A stretch of DNA of 64,000 nt. It comes from Flavobacterium soyangense. GTDB taxonomy: Bacteria; Bacteroidota; Bacteroidia; Flavobacteriales; Flavobacteriaceae. A program made the translations under genes and the position numbers. The stretch covers positions 1-64,000 of the forward strand of contig NZ_JADHEC010000002.1 of the NCBI RefSeq assembly GCF_015277675.1, read 5' to 3'. The notes beneath the pieces were generated by a model. It was not told the origin of the DNA. It searched no databases and saw nothing but the letters and a program-made list of their open reading frames with translations. Positions 50,827-57,612 of the stretch are shown here, piece after piece; position 1 is the stretch's first letter; each line of letters opens with the position of its first letter.

Positions 50827-51264
50827 CTATGTCAATCCATCTTCATTCAACGTTTTGATAAAGTGAAAGCCTCTGGGATTATAACCTTGATTGTAATAGA
50901 AACGATGAGCGGTGAAATTTCCGGTAAAAGCGTCAAGAACAATCATCGTGCAGCCCAAATCTATTGCTTTTTGATTGACATAATCGGTTAGCATTTTTCC
51001 AATTCCCTTAGAACGATGATCGGGATGAACGATGAAATTATCGATTTCCATATATTTTCCTGACCAAAGTTTGATTCCATACCATAAACCTGTAAGTCCA
51101 ATGCATTCATCGCCTTCAAAAACGGCAACCTGAGTGTAATTGTGAGGAATCATTGCTTCAAGATAGAATTTGTATTTTTCATCGGAAATATTAGGGTACA
51201 AATGACGGATTATTTCTATTTGGGCATACATTTCGTCGAATGTAGTAATTTCTATTGTTTTCAA
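50827..51264 (-). CDS. GNAT family acetyltransferase
   Basis: This 145-residue protein is a single GNAT domain: the acetyl-CoA loop is HPDHRSKGIGKML (about 93-105), preceded by MEIDNFIVHP and followed by VLDAFTGNFTAHRFYYNQGYNPRGFHF. The substrate is not known. It stands alone between the atp terminator and the flippase gene. Confidence 0.92.
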   Translation of the reverse strand: MKTIEITTFDEMYAQIEIIRHLYPNISDEKYKFYLEAMIPHNYTQVAVFEGDECIGLTGLWYGIKLWSGKYMEIDNFIVHPDHRSKGIGKMLTDYVNQKAIDLGCTMIVLDAFTGNFTAHRFYYNQGYNPRGFHFIKTLNEDGLT

Positions 51265-51300
51265 AGTTTAGAATGTTATTATTATGGTATAAAATTAAGC

Positions 51301-51329
51301 AAAAAAAAGTCCTGCAATTGCAGAACTTT
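51301..51329 (-). terminator. Terminator of the atp operon
   Basis: On the minus strand AGTTCTGCA pairs with TGCAGGACT and eight T's follow. It lies about 75 bases after atpG and ends the atpB-atpG transcript. Confidence 0.85.
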
Positions 51330-51403
51330 ATAAATTTTAGAATAAAAATCTTATCTTTTCAAAGCTTCGCATTTTGAAGATTTGAAAAATTAAAAAATTT
51401 TTC

Positions 51404-52264
51404 TTATCCTTTCAAAGCTTCCGCTCCACCAACGATCTCAAGAATCTCATTAGTAATTGCGGCTTGACGTGCTTTGTTATAAGTTAATTTCAATTGGTCT
51501 CTCAATTCCGTTGCGTTGTCTGTTGCTTTGTGCATTGCAGTCATACGCGCTCCGTGTTCAGAGGCAAATGAATCTCTAATTCCTTTATATAATTGAGTTT
51601 TCAATGATTTTGGAATCAAAGTCAACACAATTTCTTCTTTGGATGGTTCAAAAATGTAATCACCAGTTGAAGCCGGTTTATCTGATTTTATTGGAGCTAA
51701 AGGCAAAAACTGTTCTGTTTGAACGATTTGAGTCGCTGCATTTTTAAATTGGTTGTAAACCAATTCGATTTTGTCATATTCTCCGGAAACAAATTTCTGT
51801 GTCAATGTTTCAGCAATAACGGTAACATTATCAAAAGTCAAATGATCAAAAACGTGACTTTGATTGTCTACCACAGAAAGTGTTTTGGTCAGAATGTCGT
51901 TTCCTTTTTTACCAATGGCAAAAACATCTACTTGTTTTCCTACGTAATAATCAGCACGGTTTTTAACTTCCTTAATTACATTACTGTTGAAAGCTCCACA
52001 CAAACCTCTGTTTGAAGTGATGGCAACAACCAGTACTTTTTTTACTTCACGTTGTGTTGTGAATTCTCCTCCAACATCTCCATCAAGAGTAGCTGAAAGA
52101 TTTTGCAATAATTCCGTTAATTTTTCGGCATAAGGGCGCATCGCTGTAATAGCGTCTTGCGCTTTCTTTAGCTTTGCTGCAGAAACCATTTTCATCGCAG
52201 CAGTAATCTGCATCGTCGATGAAACGGAAGTAATTCTATTACGGATTTCCTTTAAATTTGCCAT
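51404..52264 (-). CDS. atpG: ATP synthase subunit gamma
   Basis: This 286-residue subunit is the central rotor shaft of F1. The N-terminus MANLKEIRNRITSVSSTMQITAAMKMVSAAKLKKAQ and C-terminus YNKARQAAITNEILEIVGGAEAL match the two long conserved helices. SNRGLCGAFNSNV (around 89) is typical. It is the last gene of the operon, 70 bases after atpA. Confidence 0.97.
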   Translation of the reverse strand: MANLKEIRNRITSVSSTMQITAAMKMVSAAKLKKAQDAITAMRPYAEKLTELLQNLSATLDGDVGGEFTTQREVKKVLVVAITSNRGLCGAFNSNVIKEVKNRADYYVGKQVDVFAIGKKGNDILTKTLSVVDNQSHVFDHLTFDNVTVIAETLTQKFVSGEYDKIELVYNQFKNAATQIVQTEQFLPLAPIKSDKPASTGDYIFEPSKEEIVLTLIPKSLKTQLYKGIRDSFASEHGARMTAMHKATDNATELRDQLKLTYNKARQAAITNEILEIVGGAEALKG

Positions 52265-52288
52265 TTTATTTATAGTGAAGAGTGAGTC

Positions 52289-52324
52289 GTGAAAAGTGAA
52301 TAGTATAAACTACTCACTTTTCAC
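52289..52324 (-). other. Strong hairpin between atpA and atpG
   Basis: GTGAAAAGTGA (52289-52299) pairs with TCACTTTTCAC (52314-52324), plus four more pairs inside. It lies in the 70-bp gap between atpA and atpG. There is no T tract, so it more likely stabilises or processes mRNA than terminates. It belongs to the AGTGAAAAGTGA-type dispersed palindromes. Confidence 0.75.
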
Positions 52325-52334
52325 TATTCACTAA

Positions 52335-53912
52335 TTAGTTATATTTCGCTGAAATTTCTTTTGCAACTGATTCAAGTACATCTGTAATTTCGTCAGTTAA
52401 TTTTCCTGCTTTCAAAGCATCAAGAATATCTCTGTGTTTGTTGTTCAAGTATTCTAAATAATCCTTCTCGAATTCTTTCACTTTATTAACAGGAACATTA
52501 CGCAACAAGTTTTTTGAACCCGCATAGATAATGGCAGTTTGATTTTCAACAGTATAAGGGTCATTAAGATTTTGTTTCAAGATCTCAACGTTTCTTTTTC
52601 CTTTTTCGATTACGTTTAAAGTAACCGCATCCAAATCAGAACCAAATTTAGCAAACGCTTCTAATTCACGGTATTGTGCTTGGTCAAGTTTCAAAGTACC
52701 TGCTACTTTTTTCATTGATTTAATTTGAGCATTTCCACCCACACGTGATACCGAAATACCTACGTTAATCGCCGGACGAACTCCTGAATTAAACAAATCA
52801 CCATCAAGGAAAATCTGACCATCAGTAATCGAAATTACGTTAGTTGGAATATAAGCAGAAACGTCACCAGCTTGAGTTTCGATAATTGGTAAAGCAGTCA
52901 AAGAACCACCACCTTTTACGATACCTTTCAAAGAATCTGGTAAATCGTTCATGTTTTTTGCAATTCCGTCATCGGCAATTACTTTACAAGCTCTTTCTAA
53001 TAAACGAGAGTGCAAGTAAAAAACGTCTCCAGGATATGCTTCACGTCCTGGTGGTCTTCTCAACAAAAGAGAAACCTCACGATATGCAACAGCTTGTTTA
53101 GATAAATCATCATAAACAATCAAAGCTGGACGACCTGAATCTCTAAAATATTCTCCAATTGCAGCACCCGCCATTGGAGCATAAACTTGCATTGGAGCAG
53201 GATCAGAAGCATTAGCAGCCACAATTACTGTGTAAGCCATTGCGCCTCTTTCTTCCAACATTTTTGCTATTCCTGCTACCGTTGACGCTTTTTGTCCAAT
53301 GGCAACGTATATACAAAATACAGGTTTTCCTGCATCGTAAAATTCTTTTTGATTCAAAATGGTATCCAAACAAACGGTAGATTTACCTGTTTGACGGTCG
53401 CCAATAACTAGCTCACGTTGTCCACGACCTACTGGAATCATTGCATCTACTGCTTTGATACCGGTTTGTAATGGCTCAGTAACTGGCTGACGGAAGATAA
53501 CTCCAGGAGCTTTTCTTTCTAAAGGCATTTCGAATAATTCACCTGTAATTGGTCCTTTACCATCTATTGGAAAACCAAGCGTGTTTACTACACGACCTAC
53601 CATTCCTTCTCCTGTTTTAAGAGAGGCAATACGTTGTGTTCTTTTTACAGTTGAACCTTCTTTGATTCCTGTTGATGGTCCTAAAAGTACCACGCCAACA
53701 TTGTCTTCTTCAAGATTCAGAACAATAGCCTCAAGACCATTGTCAAATTCTACAAGTTCACCATATTGAACATTAGAAAGTCCGTAAACACGAGCAATTC
53801 CATCTCCTACATTTAGTACTGATCCAACTTCTTCAAGTGTAGCTCCAGTTTCGAATGCTTCGACTTGTTTTCTTAATATTGCTGAAATCTCAGCAGGTTT
53901 AATTTCCGCCAT
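52335..53912 (-). CDS. atpA: ATP synthase subunit alpha
   Basis: This 525-residue F1 alpha subunit has the P-loop GDRQTGKST (about 169-177), DDLSKQA and the [26 protein letters not shown] stretch. It forms the non-catalytic nucleotide sites with beta. Length and order fit the family. It lies 16 bases after atpH. Confidence 0.98.
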   Translation of the reverse strand: MAEIKPAEISAILRKQVEAFETGATLEEVGSVLNVGDGIARVYGLSNVQYGELVEFDNGLEAIVLNLEEDNVGVVLLGPSTGIKEGSTVKRTQRIASLKTGEGMVGRVVNTLGFPIDGKGPITGELFEMPLERKAPGVIFRQPVTEPLQTGIKAVDAMIPVGRGQRELVIGDRQTGKSTVCLDTILNQKEFYDAGKPVFCIYVAIGQKASTVAGIAKMLEERGAMAYTVIVAANASDPAPMQVYAPMAGAAIGEYFRDSGRPALIVYDDLSKQAVAYREVSLLLRRPPGREAYPGDVFYLHSRLLERACKVIADDGIAKNMNDLPDSLKGIVKGGGSLTALPIIETQAGDVSAYIPTNVISITDGQIFLDGDLFNSGVRPAINVGISVSRVGGNAQIKSMKKVAGTLKLDQAQYRELEAFAKFGSDLDAVTLNVIEKGKRNVEILKQNLNDPYTVENQTAIIYAGSKNLLRNVPVNKVKEFEKDYLEYLNNKHRDILDALKAGKLTDEITDVLESVAKEISAKYN

Positions 53913-53928
53913 AATTATTTATAAATAA

Positions 53929-54462
53929 CTAGTTATTCAATTCTCTTTTTAAAACTTGTAATCTGTTAGCGACTGAACCATTGTATTGTTTGTCGCCTAT
54001 TCTTAAAATAAATCCTCCAATGATAGATGGATCTACTGTGTTTTCAATCGTAATTTTCTTGTCTGAAAATGTTGCGATTTTAGCTGAAACTTTAGCTTCC
54101 AAAGCTGCATCCATAGGAATGGCTGTTGTAACTTTCGCCACTTCAACACCGTTCATAATATCAAACAATTTGTTGTATTCTGATGCAATGACATCCAAAA
54201 TTTCAAATCTTTTGTTTTCCAATAACAGATGAAAAAGACTTTTTGTTACTGCATTTGCATTCGCAAAAACTTCTAAAAGTGCATTTTCTTTTTGCTCTAC
54301 TTTAATGGTTGGACTTTGAATAAAAATATTCAATTCCGCATTGCTATCTATGGTAGAAGAAATCAATGCCATATCAGCACTAACTTCAGAAGCTACTTTT
54401 TTGGAGTCTGCGATTTCCAGAATGGCTTTTGCGTAACGTATTGCTGCTCTTGTACCTGACAT
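53929..54462 (-). CDS. atpH: ATP synthase subunit delta
   Basis: This 177-residue protein is the F1 delta subunit linking the stator to the alpha3-beta3 head. It has the N-terminal helical bundle (RAAIRYAKAILEIADSK) and the C-terminal DPSIIGGFILRIGDKQYNGSVANRLQVLKREL signature. It starts 1 base after atpF. Confidence 0.95.
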   Translation of the reverse strand: MSGTRAAIRYAKAILEIADSKKVASEVSADMALISSTIDSNAELNIFIQSPTIKVEQKENALLEVFANANAVTKSLFHLLLENKRFEILDVIASEYNKLFDIMNGVEVAKVTTAIPMDAALEAKVSAKIATFSDKKITIENTVDPSIIGGFILRIGDKQYNGSVANRLQVLKRELNN

Positions 54463-54463
54463 A

Positions 54464-54964
54464 TTAGCTTAATTTAGCGTCGCCTAACATTTTTTCCACT
54501 AATTTTACTTGAGTAGCTTTGTTAGATAATTCGTCTTCTAATAATTTCTCGGCAATTTCAATAGACAAGGTAGAAACCTGAAGTTTCAATTCTGCCAAAG
54601 CGGCATTTTTTTCACTTTCGATTGCAGCTTTCGCTTGTTCGATCATTTTTAGACCTTGGGCTTGCGCTTCGTTTTTGGCATCTGAAACCATTTTTTCTTT
54701 GATCTCACGAGCATCTTTTAACATTGCATCGCGTTCTAATCTTGCTTCTTGTAAAATACGTTGATTATCCGCTTGAAGATTTTGCATTTCTTTTCTGGCA
54801 TTATCAGCAGAAAGCAAGGCATTTTTTATACCTTCTTCTCTTTCGTTAACGGCATCTAAAATAGGTTTCCAAGCAAATTTTTTCAATAGGAAAATTAATC
54901 CCACAAAAATTATTGTTTGCCAGATAAATAATCCAAACGAAAAATCATTTATTAACTTTTCCAT
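54464..54964 (-). CDS. atpF: ATP synthase subunit b
   Basis: This 166-residue stator subunit has one N-terminal membrane helix (residues about 9-28, FGLFIWQTIIFVGLIFLL), followed by KKFAWKPILDAVNEREEGI and a long charged helix rich in A, E and K. It anchors the stator stalk. The end (KLVEKMLGDAKLS) is typical. It follows the atpE attenuator-like hairpin. Confidence 0.96.
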   Translation of the reverse strand: MEKLINDFSFGLFIWQTIIFVGLIFLLKKFAWKPILDAVNEREEGIKNALLSADNARKEMQNLQADNQRILQEARLERDAMLKDAREIKEKMVSDAKNEAQAQGLKMIEQAKAAIESEKNAALAELKLQVSTLSIEIAEKLLEDELSNKATQVKLVEKMLGDAKLS

Positions 54965-54999
54965 AATATGTCTTTAATTGTATTCTTTTAATTTAATTT

Positions 55000-55036
55000 T
55001 AAAAACAAAAGCTGCAACCAACCGTTACAGCTTTTT
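55000..55036 (-). terminator. Attenuator-like hairpin between atpE and atpF
   Basis: On the minus strand AAGCTGTAAC pairs with GTTGCAGCTT, with one G-T pair, then TTGTTTTT. It lies right after the atpE stop. It could stop part of the transcripts, raising atpE mRNA relative to atpF-G, matching the need for many c subunits. Confidence 0.6.
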
Positions 55037-55047
55037 GTCTTGAAGAA

Positions 55048-55239
55048 TTATACAGCGAATAAAGCTGCAAATCCAATACCTTCAATAAGCGCAGCTGCAA
55101 TAAGCATTGCTGTTTGAATTTTTCCAGTAGCTTCTGGTTGACGAGCGATTGCATCCATTGCTGAACCACCGATTCTACCAATACCAATACCTGCTCCAAT
55201 AACTACTAATCCTGCTCCAACGATTTTAGGAATTTCCAT
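55048..55239 (-). CDS. atpE: ATP synthase subunit c
   Basis: This 63-residue proteolipid has two membrane helices with a polar loop (ARQPEATGK). The ion-binding carboxylate is E53 in AALIEGIGF, and helix one carries the GAGIGIGRIGG glycine zipper. No glutamine/serine-threonine set typical of sodium-binding rings is evident, so proton use is likely. It is followed by an attenuator-like hairpin. Confidence 0.97.
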   Translation of the reverse strand: MEIPKIVGAGLVVIGAGIGIGRIGGSAMDAIARQPEATGKIQTAMLIAAALIEGIGFAALFAV

Positions 55240-55340
55240 AAAAATATGTATTAAAAATTAAACATTCTCTTTTAATGGCTATACGTTATTCGTTAAATGT
55301 TGAAAAATTCTCGACAAATAACTTCTAACTTTTAACCTTT

Positions 55341-56480
55341 TTAGTGCGCTTCTTCGTGATGATGCTCCTCAACTGCCGATCCAAAATACAATGCCGATAA
55401 CATTGTAAAAATGTAAGCTTGTAACAACGCAACTAATATTTCGATGATTGAAATAGCAAATGACAACATAAATGACAAGCTGCTTCCCAACCAACTTTTG
55501 AAAATAAATATCAATCCTATCAAACTCATCAATACAATATGTCCAGCAAAAATATTTGCGTACAAACGTATCATTAATGCGAATGGTTTGATAAATACTC
55601 CCAACAATTCTATTGGAGCTAAAATAATTTTCATTGGTGTCGGAACACCTGGCATCCAGAAAATGTGTCCCCAATAATTCTTGTTCGCTGTAAGATTTGT
55701 GATTATAAATGTGATTACCGCTAATCCAAAAGTAATGGCGATATTTCCTGTAACGTTGATTCCTAGTGGTGTTAAACCAAAGATATTTAAGAACCATACA
55801 AAGAAAAAGATGGTCAATAAATAACTCATATATTTTTTATAGTGCTTTTCACCAATGTTTGGAATCGCAATTTCATCACGAACATACAATACGATTGGTT
55901 CGAAAAAACGTCCGGCACCCGCAGAAATACCACCATTTTTAGTATATGATTTTGCTAAGCTTGTAAATAATAAAAACATCAACAAAGCAACAACCATAAT
56001 TGTTAAAACTCCTTTTGTAATAGATAGATCAATAGGTTTTGCGTTTGTTGGATTGTGCTCGTCTCCTGTTAATGTCCCCGCAGCATCCGTTTTGTATATC
56101 TTTTCGTGGTGTAGTTTGTAGAAATTTCCGTTTGATTCCGCAACTGCTTCTCCGTGATTGAATTTTGAAGAAGAAAAAAATTGAACCCCATTATCCCAAA
56201 GAATTATCGGCAAAGGAAATCCATAATGTTCTCCGGTTGCTGCGTCAGCAAAAAGTGAGAATTCGTGACCGTCAAGAACGTGATGTCCAATTACTTCTTT
56301 AATTTGTTCTTTAATTTCCGATGTTTCGCCTTCTGCTTTAGGAGCAGCTTCGTTCGCAACAGCGGTTGTTTCAGTTTGTACTGGTGTGACTTCCGATGGG
56401 GTATTGGCAAAACCAAATAGTGGAAGACAGGCTATTAAAAATGCTATTATAAATTGAAGTGGTTTGTTTGAAATCACCAT
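55341..56480 (-). CDS. atpB: ATP synthase subunit a, with N-terminal extension
   Basis: This 379-residue subunit is longer than the usual 230-270. The first about 150 residues hold a signal-like segment (LQFIIAFLIACLPLFGFAN) and a soluble domain (HHVLDGHEFSLFADAATGEHYGFPLPIILWDNG) typical of Bacteroidetes AtpB. The membrane part has the essential arginine in MIRLYANIFAGHIVLMSL. The C-terminus EEHHHEEAH is rich in histidine. It heads the operon from a consensus promoter. Confidence 0.96.
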   Translation of the reverse strand: MVISNKPLQFIIAFLIACLPLFGFANTPSEVTPVQTETTAVANEAAPKAEGETSEIKEQIKEVIGHHVLDGHEFSLFADAATGEHYGFPLPIILWDNGVQFFSSSKFNHGEAVAESNGNFYKLHHEKIYKTDAAGTLTGDEHNPTNAKPIDLSITKGVLTIMVVALLMFLLFTSLAKSYTKNGGISAGAGRFFEPIVLYVRDEIAIPNIGEKHYKKYMSYLLTIFFFVWFLNIFGLTPLGINVTGNIAITFGLAVITFIITNLTANKNYWGHIFWMPGVPTPMKIILAPIELLGVFIKPFALMIRLYANIFAGHIVLMSLIGLIFIFKSWLGSSLSFMLSFAISIIEILVALLQAYIFTMLSALYFGSAVEEHHHEEAH

Positions 56481-56521
56481 AACTGTAAATTATCTTAATT
56501 TTTACTTTCTGAAATTGGGTG

Positions 56522-56551
56522 CAAAGGTACATTTTAAATTAATATGCCAAA
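56522..56551 (-). promoter_or_regulatory. Promoter of atp operon
   Basis: On the minus strand TTTG, 18 bases and TACCTTTG form a near-perfect Bacteroidetes promoter 42 bases before the atpB ATG at 56480. Confidence 0.8.
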
Positions 56552-56596
56552 AGCAATAAATAAAAAAAATGGCATAAATCTCTTTTTAAAAATAAT

Positions 56597-56995
56597 CTAT
56601 TGCTTTTTATTTAAAATTCTGGCTGTTACAATGGTTTCTATCGTTAAAAACAAGGCGAAAATGAAGAAAAAATCAATTTTTTCGATTCTTACATTTGGAT
56701 TTCCAGAATGTAGTATGGGAGACAAAACAGCATAAGAGAAGCCCATCTTGATACAAGTTACCAATAAAAAAGTGTAACCTACATTGTCAATGTTTTTTTC
56801 TTTAACCTTAATAAGCACAAGAATTATTAGAATGGAACAAATGAAGAAAAATCCATAGATGGTTTCTATTGGAAAATGAAATCCCTGAAAATTTGGATTG
56901 TTGTTGTTTAGGAAAAAAAATAGTTTATGTGCAAGATAAACCAGAATTGAAAGGAGTAAAACTTCAATAATGGGTTTGTATTTTTTAAAATTCAT
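56597..56995 (-). CDS. AtpI-like small membrane protein
   Basis: This 132-residue protein has four hydrophobic segments (about residues 10-29, 43-62, 72-92 and 107-124) and lies directly before atpB. Small four-helix proteins in this position are usually AtpI-like factors that help assemble the c ring. The sequence itself is poorly conserved, so the call rests mainly on position. It starts 10 bases after the AtpZ-like gene stop. Confidence 0.7.
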   Translation of the reverse strand: MNFKKYKPIIEVLLLSILVYLAHKLFFFLNNNNPNFQGFHFPIETIYGFFFICSILIILVLIKVKEKNIDNVGYTFLLVTCIKMGFSYAVLSPILHSGNPNVRIEKIDFFFIFALFLTIETIVTARILNKKQ

Positions 56996-57005
56996 TTCGA
57001 TTTTA

Positions 57006-57242
57006 TTACGATTTGTTGATGTCTTTTAATTGACGGTTAATGTTGTAAAATGCAATGGCTACCCCTACCAACACCAAGATTTTGACATAAATATTATGAG
57101 AATTTGGGTATTTCTCGTCCAGCCAGTTTCCAAAATACGCAAACAAAAAAATGATTGTTCCCATTTGAATGGGAATATTAATAAGAGCGAGCCATTTATT
57201 GTTGGTTTGCTTCTTCGGGTCTTGATTGTCCGTCATTTGCAA
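57006..57242 (-). CDS. AtpZ/AtpI family small protein
   Basis: This 78-residue protein has two membrane helices (residues about 19-41 and 52-68) and the segment GTIIFLFAYFGNWLDEKYPNS, which fits the AtpZ/AtpI family (F0F1-ATPase subunit, often GxxLDxK). It overlaps the 3' end of the bactofilin gene by 47 bases in another frame. The start could also be the ATG at 57236. It probably helps ATP synthase assembly or Mg transport. Confidence 0.82.
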   Translation of the reverse strand: MQMTDNQDPKKQTNNKWLALINIPIQMGTIIFLFAYFGNWLDEKYPNSHNIYVKILVLVGVAIAFYNINRQLKDINKS

Positions 57243-57609
57243 TGAGATTTTTTGAATTGGTTTTCATCATACAGGAAGCGCTAAAGTCAGCGCCTGGCTC
57301 AACTGATAATTTTTCGCAAATTACTTCTCCGTGAATGCTGGCTTTATGTTTCACATTCAGTATTTCGGCAACGTGAATTTTTCCATTAAATTTTCCTTCA
57401 ATATCGGCATTTTTACAAACAATATCGCCGGTAACACTTCCTGCCGGACCAATAACAATTTTTCCTTTCGATTTAAAATTTCCTGTTAATTCTCCATCAA
57501 GTCTAAAGTCGGCGTGAGAAATAATATCTCCTTTAATTATTGTTCCTTCAACAATTCTATTTGTTTTTCCAAGAAGTTCAGTATATGATTTTGGTTTTTT
57601 ATCAAACAT
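57196..57609 (-). CDS. Bactofilin
   Basis: This 137-residue protein is a DUF583/bactofilin: residues about 20-115 form a right-handed beta helix with repeats such as RLDGELTGNFKSKGKIVIGPAGSVTGDIVCKNADIEGKFNGKI. Bactofilins polymerise without nucleotide and organise cell shape, stalks or surface machinery. Its 3' end overlaps the AtpZ-like gene by 47 bases, and its start is 3 bases after the sprE stop, so it is coupled to both. Confidence 0.95.
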   Translation of the reverse strand: MFDKKPKSYTELLGKTNRIVEGTIIKGDIISHADFRLDGELTGNFKSKGKIVIGPAGSVTGDIVCKNADIEGKFNGKIHVAEILNVKHKASIHGEVICEKLSVEPGADFSASCMMKTNSKNLIANDGQSRPEEANQQ

Positions 57610-57612
57610 AAT

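Noticed and set aside
53581-53769. Plus-strand open frames opposite atpA
   Set aside because: They mirror codon bias of a highly conserved gene and show no family.
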